From: JAMLIO01 sp031412575
Lineage (GTDB): Bacteria > Bdellovibrionota > Bdellovibrionia > Bdellovibrionales > UBA1609
NCBI GenBank assembly: GCA_031412575.1
Contig: JANODG010000188.1
Coordinates: 1-11,061 of the forward strand
DNA length: 11,061 nt
Direction of reading: 5' to 3'
Shown here: positions 1-6,984 of the stretch, piece by piece
How positions within the stretch are numbered: the first letter of the stretch is position 1
Layout: every line of letters begins with the position of its first letter
The notes under the pieces: generated by a model
Database searches by the model: none
What the model was told of the DNA's origin: nothing
What the model saw: the letters and a program-made list of their open reading frames with translations, nothing else
Translations under genes and position numbers: made by a program

Positions 1-314
1 TTTTTTTCAAACCACTTTGGTCTAAAAGTAGAGAAATGTTTTTTCGAACTGAGCTTAAGCTATTATCCATATCTCTTATCTGCACTATATTCTGTTCAAA
101 ATAAAGTAAAAAAACCTATATTAGTAGAATTTATTGGATAAAAGCCAATTTGAATTGCACTGAATAAAGTGCAAAAACCACCTGTCGTGACCAAAAATTA
201 CTTCTCATTGGCATTTGAACTCAGCCTTGAGCCTACAAAAATAATTTATACACACCTGATTTTTTAAGGTCGATAAAAGTCGAAATTAAACAAAAAACAA
301 CAAAAGGGGAAATT
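1..314. other. Non-coding upstream region of the first gene
   Basis: About 310 bases without a convincing reading frame on either strand; stops are frequent in all frames. It is very AT-rich and contains two adjacent small inverted repeats (listed separately) and a 10-base palindrome AGCTTAAGCT at 52-61 that may be chance. TTGAAC (215-220) and TTGAGC (227-232) resemble -35 boxes, but neither has a good -10 hexamer at 16-18 bases, so no promoter is called. The last bases carry a strong ribosome binding site, GGGGA at 306-310, five bases ahead of the ATG at 315. The promoter of the 315-4575 run most likely lies here. Confidence 0.6.
133..174. repeat. Two tandem inverted repeats in the leader
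   Basis: ATTGG (133-137) and CCAAT (145-149) form a 5-base dyad with a 7-base loop. TTGCACT (155-161) and AGTGCAA (168-174) form a perfect 7-base dyad with a 6-base loop. They are 5 bases apart and about 140 bases ahead of the first gene. No T-run follows on the plus strand, so a plus-strand terminator is unlikely. They could be an operator, an mRNA leader structure, or chance in AT-rich DNA. Confidence 0.35.
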
Positions 315-1667
315 ATGATTAAAAAAACTATAAGTATAGTTATGGGCTTAACCTTATTCGGAACATCGGTTTGGGCTCAAGAAACTTTAAGACCTTTGAT
401 TCCAACTTTGCATCCTAACTGTTCACTCATTTTAGATAGTAGTGGTTTGCAAACATCCATGAGCCAAGATTGTTCAACAGTTTTTCTAGAGCCACCAGCC
501 TTGGGCGAAGTTTATTATGAAGTTTTCACCAATGGTAATGTTAGATCTTGCTCAGAGCTACGAATGGCTCGTGATAGTAAGAACGTTCTTTCTTTAGAGT
601 ATAGTAAGCTTCAGGAACAGTACATCCAAGCTGTTATTGATAAAAATGAAAAGAACATTAAGATTTTTATTGATAACATGAAAGTCCTTACAGACATGGA
701 GGCTGTGCAAGATGAAAAGATTGCGCGATTAGCTGTACTTGAAGGCGCGGTTGTTAAAGCCAGTTATGTTAATACGATTACAGAAGGTCATATCGATAAC
801 TTTGTATTAGCCAATCACAAAATATTTCAAAACGAAGGATTTATACCACAAATACGAAAAGCAAATATTGAGGACTCAATTTATAGCTTTAATTACATTT
901 CAGAAGCAGTTGATTCTAGTCTACCAGTTATTAAGAGCACCACCATTCCAGGTTTAGAAATGTTAACTCAAACTGGCGGGGCACAAAAGGATGTTGCCCA
1001 TGTGCAAGCCGGTGATGTGGTTAGTGGTCAAATTACACTTTCCTTAAATGGTGTTTGTAATTTCTTAGAGAAATCAAAAGCAAGAGAGATCACAGCAAGA
1101 GATTTAGGTGCATTACTCGTTGTAAATAGAAATTATAAAGTTCCTTCGATATCAAGTTATGGTTACACAGCTTCACTTAATGCGCTTTCAATTACAAAAG
1201 CGATTGGGGAAAAAATTAAAAGTGGAAGCTATAACGGAATCAGACGTAGTGACGTTTATGATATGGCATTTTCAGAGCTTCATCAGGCTGCCTTTAAAAT
1301 GACATACACGGAGGGACATGTGCCTGACGATGAGGCCAAAAAACAAATGCTACAACTTGATGTTTATGGACGTCTTTTTGATCAGTACATGACTTCGTTA
1401 GAAAATTCAGGATTTCTAAAGTTTCAAGCCTATGAAGATGTTCCTGTAAGTGACGGCGGTACAGTCATTGTCCAGGTGCCAGGTCGAGTATGTAGCAGAA
1501 AATGGTATGGCTCTAAAAGCTGCAGAGACACTGTATTTGATGTCAAACAATGGGTTGATGGCTATGCCCACTCACAAATCGATGAAAGTAAAGACTTTGA
1601 GTCCATCTTTACTGAACAAGTTAGCATAAATGAGATCGTTTCAAAACAAGCGTCATCTATATTTTAA
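315..1667 (+). CDS. Exported protein A1, unknown function, paralogue of the broken gene at 3163-4575
   Basis: I do not recognise this 450-residue protein. It has a clear Sec signal peptide (residues 1-21, basic MIKK, hydrophobic core, likely cleavage at VWA|QE), so the mature protein should be periplasmic or secreted. After cysteines C36, C53 and C79 comes a long helical, Lys/Glu-rich stretch (about 80-150, possible coiled coil), then a segment around TTIPGLEML, a probable beta region holding the cysteine of GVCNFL, and a C-terminal part with two cysteines nine residues apart (CSRKWYGSKSC). The motif C-x-T-x-[FY]-[LV]-x-P-P at 53-61 recurs in the frame at 3163-4575, and the order of later segments matches too, so the two are distant paralogues. 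The start is set by GGGGA at 306-310. It ends in tandem TAA TAA, 13 bases before the next start, suggesting one operon. Confidence 0.88.
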   Translation: MIKKTISIVMGLTLFGTSVWAQETLRPLIPTLHPNCSLILDSSGLQTSMSQDCSTVFLEPPALGEVYYEVFTNGNVRSCSELRMARDSKNVLSLEYSKLQEQYIQAVIDKNEKNIKIFIDNMKVLTDMEAVQDEKIARLAVLEGAVVKASYVNTITEGHIDNFVLANHKIFQNEGFIPQIRKANIEDSIYSFNYISEAVDSSLPVIKSTTIPGLEMLTQTGGAQKDVAHVQAGDVVSGQITLSLNGVCNFLEKSKAREITARDLGALLVVNRNYKVPSISSYGYTASLNALSITKAIGEKIKSGSYNGIRRSDVYDMAFSELHQAAFKMTYTEGHVPDDEAKKQMLQLDVYGRLFDQYMTSLENSGFLKFQAYEDVPVSDGGTVIVQVPGRVCSRKWYGSKSCRDTVFDVKQWVDGYAHSQIDESKDFESIFTEQVSINEIVSKQASSIF

Positions 1668-1680
1668 TAAGGGGAATTAA

Positions 1681-2712
1681 ATGAAAACAATACTTTTAAT
1701 TATCAATCTGTTTGTTTTAAATGTGGCTAATGCAAATCTGTGCGAACAGATATCGCCCAACGCGAAAAAATTTAAGGAACAAAAAAACTACATCAAGTCC
1801 CAAGTCAGTCTTGGGGAACTTGCAGTGCCTTCAACTCTTGATCCAGTTGGCAATCATTATGTTGAGGAATTTTCAATTAACAAAGATTATCCAGTCAGTG
1901 TTGAAATGGACTTAAGTGAAAAGTACAACAGCATTGAAAAGTTCAAAACCATTTGTATGAATGAAAATAAAAACTTGCGAACTTTACTTTCTACATATCG
2001 CCGTGATTTAAATGTTGTAAGTGGATTTAAAATTAAATTACCTTTTTTATTTAAAGGTGATGAGCTATTTTTTAAAAATCAAAACGTAAGCTATTCTAAC
2101 TCGTCAAATGTAAGAATAAACGCGAATTCGGAATCCATTCTTAAGATGGTTGAAAATGATGATTTAAACCTAAACCAAACCGAATCCTTTGGTGTTACTC
2201 ATGTTGATCTGTTGAATCAAAAGCTTACAGCTGAACTGATGGATCAGATCAGAAACAATCCAGGACAAGAAAAATTTCTAAATCTTGACGGTCAAGATGA
2301 TTTGATTTGCGACTTACTGACAGGCAACGCCAGTATTTCGATTGGACTTTGGTTTAAGTTTGACTCGAACAAATTGGTTCTTAACGAAGAAGTGTATAAA
2401 AAGGATGTACAAAGGTTTTACGATGAATTTCTTACTGTTAACGGTAAGAAATTAGCCGATCAAAATAAAAGTTTTTTTAATGCCGGACTTGTTTGGAATG
2501 ATCTTAAAAACAGTCGCATGGCTGAAAGCATTCGCGATGACAAAGTCGCCTACGACATAGCATTAAAATTTGTTGAAAATGATATTAAGCAAGAGTCAGC
2601 AGATGAAAACCTTCAGTGCTTGGCCGAATCTATGTCCACTTACTTAAGCTACAGACAATCTGGATCAATGGGCATAAATCTAAAACCTGTAACAAGTTGG
2701 CAAATCAAATGA
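1681..2712 (+). CDS. Exported protein B, unknown function
   Basis: This is a 343-residue protein with a Sec signal peptide at 1-18 (cleavage at ANA|NLC). I do not recognise the family. The mature part has four spaced cysteines: C21 at the very start, one in TICMNEN, one in DLICDLL and one in NLQCLAE. That fits two disulfide bonds in an extracytoplasmic protein. The DLICDLL segment, followed by a strand-like stretch, loosely resembles the GVCNFL and GICPLI regions of A1 and A2, so B may be a very remote relative; this is weak. The ribosome binding site GGGGAATTAA (1671-1680) directly precedes the ATG. Its TGA overlaps the ATG of the next gene as ATGA (2709-2712), so the two are probably translationally coupled. 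Confidence 0.86.
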   Translation: MKTILLIINLFVLNVANANLCEQISPNAKKFKEQKNYIKSQVSLGELAVPSTLDPVGNHYVEEFSINKDYPVSVEMDLSEKYNSIEKFKTICMNENKNLRTLLSTYRRDLNVVSGFKIKLPFLFKGDELFFKNQNVSYSNSSNVRINANSESILKMVENDDLNLNQTESFGVTHVDLLNQKLTAELMDQIRNNPGQEKFLNLDGQDDLICDLLTGNASISIGLWFKFDSNKLVLNEEVYKKDVQRFYDEFLTVNGKKLADQNKSFFNAGLVWNDLKNSRMAESIRDDKVAYDIALKFVENDIKQESADENLQCLAESMSTYLSYRQSGSMGINLKPVTSWQIK

Positions 2713-3119
2713 AACTAGTCGTCTCTTTGCTTGTAGCTACACTATTACTTACGTCGTGTAAAAATGAATCGAGCAAGTCAAAAGAAAATGATTCAACACC
2801 AATCGAAGAGCCTATAAGTAAAGGATGTAAAAATTTAGATACATGTGACCTTGAGCTTTATGGAATTGCCGTAAGCCGCTGGATTATATTTTTGAAAGAT
2901 AATTTTTCTTCGCCTATGGAAAACAATGGAAATGATTTCAGATTTAATGTTTTTTTATGCGGAGATAAAATTGGAAATGTGTATGTCGAAGAATTTGGAA
3001 AAGTAGATTTAGACGTCAGTAAAGCTATGTATGACTTTGGACGTTTCTTTTTAGACTTAGAAACATGCACGTACAAATCAGATTATGAAAATGTCATACG
3101 TAAATTATTAAACTTGTAA
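2709..3119 (+). CDS. Small lipoprotein C1, paralogue of the lipoprotein at 6981-7442
   Basis: The frame is open from 2616, but the ATG at 2709 gives a proper lipoprotein signal (MKLVVSLLVATLLLTSC, lipobox L14-T15-S16-C17) and a 136-residue product; the upstream extension would bury this signal. The mature part starts with a Ser/Lys/Glu-rich linker (about 18-40), then a compact domain with C-x5-C (CKNLDTC), FLCG, and DLETC near the end. The same pattern appears in the 6981-7442 product: C-x5-C with the TC end, then N-x-FLCG, then DL[DE][ST]C followed by a Tyr-rich helix. The two are therefore paralogues. No good Shine-Dalgarno precedes this ATG; translation probably depends on the ATGA overlap with the preceding gene. 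Function unknown. The lysine after C17 is not the inner-membrane retention signal known from E. coli. Confidence 0.87.
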   Translation: MKLVVSLLVATLLLTSCKNESSKSKENDSTPIEEPISKGCKNLDTCDLELYGIAVSRWIIFLKDNFSSPMENNGNDFRFNVFLCGDKIGNVYVEEFGKVDLDVSKAMYDFGRFFLDLETCTYKSDYENVIRKLLNL

Positions 3120-3162
3120 ATTAGATAAATTATAAATTTTAAACTTAAACTGGGGAATCAAA

Positions 3163-4575
3163 ATGAAAAAATTAATTATTATATTAGGAATTGTGTTTGT
3201 TGGCTTAAACGCCTTTGCTGTGCCAACAAAATTTAATAAGTGTTCAAAAGATATAAATTTTTAAGAAGTATGTGGGGGTTCAGTATTATTATTTAATTAA
3301 ACTTGTGAAACAGAGTATGTGCTTCCTCCGCTTAAGGCCTTCATGAAAATTAAGACGGCAAAACCTACGGGGGATATTTTATCTGTTTGTGAAGGTTACG
3401 GTTACGCCCAAGACAGCATTAAAAATATGGAGAAATCTTTTAACACATTGACTAAAACATTAAGCGCAAGTCACGACCGAATCGCAGAATTAGATGGATA
3501 TTTAGAAAATGGTTTGGCTCCAGTAGGAATGTCTAAAGTTGAAATGTTAAATGAAATCGTTGAATTAACAGATTTGATCTCTACACAGAATGATAAACTG
3601 AAAAAATTAAAATCTGAGGCCTACGAGGATAAAAAGTACTATTCACAAATAGAGGGTGGAAATGCCAGCTACATTTTAGAATCTAGATACAATGAACTCA
3701 TCGAAGCTTATAGTGACGCGAATCCTGGGATTCAGTTTGTAAGAATGCCTCTTGATCAGTCATACTTAGCCATTTCAGATAAGGAGCTTGATGCTTTAAA
3801 TCCAACGATGAGCGCAATATTATCTATCAACACCCCAGGTATTGGTGAACTTCCTGTTCTTAAAGATTTATATGAAGGTGGTGCAACAGAAACAAGCGCC
3901 CCTTTAAAGCTTCCTGGTATCGTGTTTACAGATAGTATCTCTGGGAACTTAGTTTTTTCGGCTATTGGCATTTGTCCATTGATTGCTGACTATGGATTAA
4001 ATCTTGATGATTTCAATATTAGTGACGTTCCTTCACTGCAAGCTTCGGTTTTGTATCAGTATCAGGCTCAAGTCACAAGAAAGCACAAAGTTGAATTTAA
4101 CTTACATCAGTTGGCTCAAAGAATAGAAAAAATATCAAGTAAAGGTGGATTTTTAAGACGTAAAAATGTTCATCAGTTGACTGAAAAAACAGAACACGAA
4201 TCATGGATTAAAATAACAAGTCTTTCAGAAGATGTTAACTTTGAATTCAGTGATGAGTACACAGCTTCCGTTGTTCAAGAGCATATGGCGCAATTTTTAG
4301 AGAGCATAGCTCACGTTAGATTTTCGCAACCAGGAACATATCCATCTGCAGGATTACCCACTGAAGAAAATGGCGCCGACGTTGGAGCAAATGCACTAAG
4401 TAAGTGTCCGCATATGTACTGTCAGATTGGAAGCTATTCTTTAAAATTTATTAGTAGCACCTTTGGTCAAAAAACAGCTCTGTCCGAGTATTTAAAAACG
4501 GAAGACGCTTGGACTAGCAGAGAAGTGGAAGAGAAGAAAATGGTACCCATGGTTGGAAGTTATTCATTTGAATAA
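3163..4575 (+). pseudogene. Exported protein A2, interrupted by two in-frame TAA codons
   Basis: From the ATG at 3163, preceded by GGGG at 3152-3155, one frame runs to the TAA at 4573-4575 and is broken only by TAA at 3262-3264 (codon 34) and TAA at 3298-3300 (codon 46). Codons 1-19 encode a clean signal peptide (KKLIIILG..., cleavage at AFA|VP). Just after the second stop come C48-E-T-E-Y-V-L-P-P, matching C53-S-T-V-F-L-E-P-P of A1. Homologous coding sequence therefore extends upstream of both stops and the GTG at 3319 is not the ancestral start. Read through, it is 470 codons against 450 in A1. The remainder has a coiled-coil-like stretch (roughly 80-150), the GICPLI segment and a CPHMYC cysteine pair. 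The second stop is in TAAA context, usually efficient. I infer recent inactivation; suppression or internal restart is possible. Function unknown. Confidence 0.8.
3319..4575 (+). CDS. Surviving open frame of A2 (418 codons), alternative reading
   Basis: If the broken gene is still translated, this is the longest part without a stop. It could begin at GTG 3319 or, more plausibly, at ATG 3343, which has AAGG seven bases upstream (3332-3335). Either product lacks a signal peptide, although the protein keeps cysteine pairs and is homologous to exported A1, so it would probably end up in the wrong compartment. I give it as the alternative to the pseudogene call; the 418 uninterrupted codons mean either the inactivation is recent or the frame is still under selection. 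Confidence 0.35.
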   Translation: MLPPLKAFMKIKTAKPTGDILSVCEGYGYAQDSIKNMEKSFNTLTKTLSASHDRIAELDGYLENGLAPVGMSKVEMLNEIVELTDLISTQNDKLKKLKSEAYEDKKYYSQIEGGNASYILESRYNELIEAYSDANPGIQFVRMPLDQSYLAISDKELDALNPTMSAILSINTPGIGELPVLKDLYEGGATETSAPLKLPGIVFTDSISGNLVFSAIGICPLIADYGLNLDDFNISDVPSLQASVLYQYQAQVTRKHKVEFNLHQLAQRIEKISSKGGFLRRKNVHQLTEKTEHESWIKITSLSEDVNFEFSDEYTASVVQEHMAQFLESIAHVRFSQPGTYPSAGLPTEENGADVGANALSKCPHMYCQIGSYSLKFISSTFGQKTALSEYLKTEDAWTSREVEEKKMVPMVGSYSFE

Positions 4576-4587
4576 ATAAAAAAAAGA

Positions 4588-4618
4588 AAGTGGCCTCAGA
4601 TGTAACTTGAGGTCACTT
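4588..4618 (+). terminator. Hairpin terminator after A2
   Basis: AAGTGGCCTCA (4588-4598) pairs with TGAGGTCACTT (4608-4618) over 11 base pairs including one G-U pair, with a 9-base loop. It starts 12 bases after the stop codon at 4573-4575. On the plus strand only TTGTAACT follows, so the U-tract is poor. On the minus strand the stem is followed by a long T-run (the complement of the A-tract at 4577-4585), so it is formally the better terminator for minus-strand transcription. It most likely separates the 315-4575 run from the next genes. Confidence 0.6.
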
Positions 4619-4650
4619 GTAACTCATAAATTTTTAAACGGAATGATTAT

Positions 4651-5277
4651 ATGAAGCAACGAATGCTATTTATGTTTTTAATTTTGATTTCAAATTTATC
4701 GTATTCCATGCGTACGAATAATTCTAAAGACTCTGAAATGAATATGATGGAAAATATAGAATCTGTTTACAGTTTTGTTGGTGATGCTCCTAGTTGTCAG
4801 ATTTCTCTTATGCGACAACTGGAAAGAGATAAAAAACTTAGGGAGCTATTTCAACTAAAGGATTTGACAGACTTTAATTCTACTCTGCTTAGAAGTCGAT
4901 TATTTCTTTCGCGTTTTATTGATACGAGCTTATATGAAGATGAGGTGGTTCATGTTGTGAATCATTGGCGTGTTGATGAAGAGTTTATCTTTAGTTTTCA
5001 AAATCAACCAGAGGCTCTTTGCATTAAAATTAAAGGTGTTGGTATAGAGTGGAGCGAAAGACTGGCTCGATTTCCGGAAGAAGTCTATTTTTATTTAGAT
5101 GAAAATAAAAAAATTCTTACCACTCGTCATCTGGCCTTCCACTCAGACTTCTGTTCAGATGATCAAGTTGTAAATCAAATTTTATGGACTAAAGCTCTAG
5201 ATGGAAATGAATTCAGTTCCGAAGAACTTATCGACTTACTTCGACCTAAAACTAGCGTTAACAAACAAATGCATTAA
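4651..5277 (+). CDS. Exported protein D, unknown function
   Basis: A 208-residue protein with a signal peptide (KQR, hydrophobic core at 5-16, probable cleavage near SYS|MRT, residue 19). I recognise no family. The mature part begins with a Met/Asn/Glu-rich stretch and contains three cysteines (in PSCQIS, EALCIKI and SDFCSDD); the middle is charged and mixed helix/strand. Weak ribosome binding site ACGGA at 4638-4642, eight bases upstream. A four-codon frame ATG-ATT-ATA-TGA at 4643-4654 overlaps this start and is probably meaningless. It follows the hairpin at 4588-4618, so it may have its own promoter in the 75-base gap, though I cannot point to one. The next gene begins 14 bases after its stop. 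Confidence 0.82.
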   Translation: MKQRMLFMFLILISNLSYSMRTNNSKDSEMNMMENIESVYSFVGDAPSCQISLMRQLERDKKLRELFQLKDLTDFNSTLLRSRLFLSRFIDTSLYEDEVVHVVNHWRVDEEFIFSFQNQPEALCIKIKGVGIEWSERLARFPEEVYFYLDENKKILTTRHLAFHSDFCSDDQVVNQILWTKALDGNEFSSEELIDLLRPKTSVNKQMH

Positions 5278-5291
5278 GAGGAAATAAAGAT

Positions 5292-5798
5292 ATGAAAGCC
5301 GCAGTTATGTGTTTAGTTATATTTGTAAGTTCTAGGGTTTATGCTTATTCATGCCCACTGGATCTATATCAATCCAAAAAAATACAAAAAATTTATGATT
5401 TTATTGAATCCATCAAAAGCCAAAAGGTTTTATATAATTGCGACATTGAAATCACTTTATGTGAAAAAAATGATGTTGTTGATTTAACTGCACCGCTTGC
5501 TGAACTTTATGTTAGAGATGGATTGGGTCGAGAGAAGTATTTGCCAGTAACTTTTAGTGATAAAAATCTCAAGCAAGGATTTAAGTATGTTATTAATAAT
5601 AAAATTTTATACTATGAAAAAGTAGATAAAAATTATGAGGAGGTGTTCGGCAGAACAGAGTTTCAGCGACTAGAAATTGGACTGTCGAAAAGTGGGATTA
5701 GATCAATGGAATTAGGTACTTATAGTACAAATAAGAAATTGAAGCAGCCCAATGGAAATCAGTCCGAATGGATCATATGTAAGAGTAAAACAGATTAG
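5292..5798 (+). CDS. Exported protein E, unknown function
   Basis: A 168-residue protein with a signal peptide cleaved at VYA|YSC (after residue 18). The mature protein of about 150 residues has four cysteines: C21 near the N-terminus, one in YNCDIE, one in TLCEK and one in IICKS near the end, consistent with two disulfides. The stretch from about 50 onward looks rich in beta strands (EITLCEK, LAELYVRD, REKYLPVTF, GFKYVINNKILYY). No family recognised. Ribosome binding site AAGAGGAA at 5276-5283 overlaps the stop of the preceding gene, with 14 bases between genes, so D and E are probably cotranscribed. Confidence 0.84.
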   Translation: MKAAVMCLVIFVSSRVYAYSCPLDLYQSKKIQKIYDFIESIKSQKVLYNCDIEITLCEKNDVVDLTAPLAELYVRDGLGREKYLPVTFSDKNLKQGFKYVINNKILYYEKVDKNYEEVFGRTEFQRLEIGLSKSGIRSMELGTYSTNKKLKQPNGNQSEWIICKSKTD

Positions 5799-5832
5799 CT
5801 ATATTCTTTAAAAAATAACATTATTGCAGTGT

Positions 5833-5873
5833 GATTCGCCTCGGTTGACCTTAGTCTCTGGATTCGCTAACAA
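5833..5873 (+). promoter_or_regulatory. Candidate promoter with flanking direct repeat, ahead of the DUF4423-like operon
   Basis: TTGACC (5845-5850) is a good -35 box. Exactly 17 bases later lies TAACAA (5868-5873), a poor -10 box with three of six consensus positions. A 7-base direct repeat GATTCGC lies at 5833-5839 and 5861-5867, 28 bases apart, on either side of the -35 box; this is the placement expected of an operator. The stretch is more GC-rich than its surroundings. If this promoter is used, transcription starts near 5880, only a few bases before the ATG at 5885. Confidence 0.35.
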
Positions 5874-5884
5874 GTGGAGAGCAA

Positions 5885-6451
5885 ATGAGGGGGGTTATGT
5901 TAGAGATTGAGGGTCGAAATCCAGTTTTACCTGATCAAAATATTGGAGGCGAAGTTACACGACTTGGTCTTCTTAAACGTTCAACCCAAGAATCGCTTTG
6001 GCACAAAGTCTTGGTACTTCTTGATCGACCAGACTGTCAGAAATCATCTTTTTTAATTGCTGAAAAAATTGGAAGTAAAATTGACGATGTTTTGTATGCG
6101 CTTGAAGCTATGGAGCATCTTGGTTGGATAAAAAAAGATTCAGGCAAATACATACGTCTAAATGAAGCCATGAAATTGGATCTTGATAAAATTTTAACAG
6201 ATAAATCTGAGCTTGAATATGCGAACTGGCTTATGTTTCAACAGATAATTCATAGCTCAATGGAATCAAATCAGTATCGTTTGGATTATCAATTTATGCT
6301 CACCGATAAAGAGCTTCTTTCAGAATATCTAAAGAAGAAAAAAGAATTGAAACAATGGTTTATTGAAAAAAGTGAACATTCAAAAAAAGACCTTTTAATT
6401 GAAGAGGCATGGGTTGCAGGAAGCACCTTAAAGAACGGAGTGCAAAAATGA
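5885..6451 (+). CDS. TIGR02147/DUF4423-like protein lacking the usual N-terminal domain
   Basis: A 188-residue cytoplasmic protein without a signal peptide, the only such protein in the plus-strand cluster. From about residue 35 it resembles the C-terminal DUF4423 part of TIGR02147 proteins: a helix with SLWHKVLVLL, a winged-helix-like segment (about 53-90) with IAEKIGSKIDDVLYALEAMEHLGWIKKDSGKYI, then helices and an acidic end. Family members are usually near 270 residues and begin with a separate helix-turn-helix of the Xre type; here that part is missing and replaced by about 30 unrelated residues. GGAG at 5876-5879 supports ATG 5885; ATG 5897 (M5), behind AGGGGGG, is possible. Its stop overlaps the next ATG (ATGA, 6448-6451), making it first gene of a three-gene operon. 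I infer a regulator of, or partner to, the exported products; the family match is from memory. Confidence 0.68.
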   Translation: MRGVMLEIEGRNPVLPDQNIGGEVTRLGLLKRSTQESLWHKVLVLLDRPDCQKSSFLIAEKIGSKIDDVLYALEAMEHLGWIKKDSGKYIRLNEAMKLDLDKILTDKSELEYANWLMFQQIIHSSMESNQYRLDYQFMLTDKELLSEYLKKKKELKQWFIEKSEHSKKDLLIEEAWVAGSTLKNGVQK

Positions 6452-6984
6452 AAAAGCTATTATTAACAATTCTAATAATCTGGCCAACACTAACTTTTGC
6501 AGGTCCATCCGGTGGGGAGAGTGGCGGTTTAAATATAATTGCTGCCATGAATGCTAATAATGAGCCAGGCGACGACTTTATAATTTTTGGAGAAAAACCA
6601 ATTCAAGAAAATGGAATGCTTGAAGGTTCTGAAAGATCATTAATAGAAATTTTTGAAGACGCTTTAGCCATCACAGATCCGACTTTTACTAAAGCTGAGT
6701 TAGCAACGCAATCTGAACCTATTGGTGAATTTTCTTTGAATGGTTTTGCTATTGACGCTATAGGAGCCATAAAAGCAGATCAAGAAATCGAATGGTACAA
6801 ATCATCAGACGATAAGTCTTTTGATGTGTCTAAATTGCCTCTAGATTTGAAGATGCAAATTTTAAGTGTCACAAACGAACAATTTATAATTTTTGAAGAA
6901 GATCGCGCAAACGTAGAGGTTATGGTTAAGGATATTTACGGTTTTGAAGGCAGTGTAAATTTAAATTGGGATATGACTGAATGA
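6448..6984 (+). CDS. Exported acidic cysteine-free protein, unknown function
   Basis: The frame is open from 6409, but ATG 6448 has a ribosome binding site (CGGAG, 6436-6440) and begins exactly at a signal peptide (MKKLLLTILIIWPTLTFA|GPS, cleavage after residue 18), giving 178 residues. The mature part starts with a glycine/serine-rich stretch (GPSGGESGG), is strongly acidic and has no cysteine, unlike most exported neighbours. It looks mixed alpha/beta and ends in VNLNWDMTE. I recognise no family. It overlaps the preceding DUF4423-like gene and the following lipoprotein gene by ATGA on both sides, so the three should be translated in a coupled way. Confidence 0.85.
   Translation: MKKLLLTILIIWPTLTFAGPSGGESGGLNIIAAMNANNEPGDDFIIFGEKPIQENGMLEGSERSLIEIFEDALAITDPTFTKAELATQSEPIGEFSLNGFAIDAIGAIKADQEIEWYKSSDDKSFDVSKLPLDLKMQILSVTNEQFIIFEEDRANVEVMVKDIYGFEGSVNLNWDMTE

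Noticed and set aside
52..61. Palindrome AGCTTAAGCT
   Set aside because: A single 10-base palindrome with no partner or context; compatible with chance.
1721..1915. Plus-strand 64-codon frame inside gene B
   Set aside because: Out-of-frame shadow of a gene with a clear signal peptide and ribosome binding site.
2616..2708. N-terminal extension of lipoprotein C1
   Set aside because: Starting here would place 31 residues ahead of a perfect lipoprotein signal; the ATG at 2709 overlapping the upstream stop is the better start.
2858..3076. Minus-strand 72-codon frame opposite lipoprotein C1
   Set aside because: It lies wholly inside a well-supported lipoprotein gene, has no ribosome binding site or signal and shows no protein-like features.
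3262..3300. Reassigned TAA codon (alternative genetic code)
   Set aside because: Other genes in the window end in TAA at sensible positions (for example the tandem TAA TAA at 1665-1670), so TAA is used as a stop here.
3756..3971. Minus-strand 71-codon frame opposite A2
   Set aside because: Shadow of the A2 frame; no independent start signal.
6409..6447. N-terminal extension of the exported protein at 6448
   Set aside because: The ATG at 6448 has a ribosome binding site and begins the signal peptide directly; the extension would hide it.
6360..6548. Minus-strand 62-codon frame across the 6451/6448 junction
   Set aside because: Overlaps two genes joined by ATGA and has no supporting signals.
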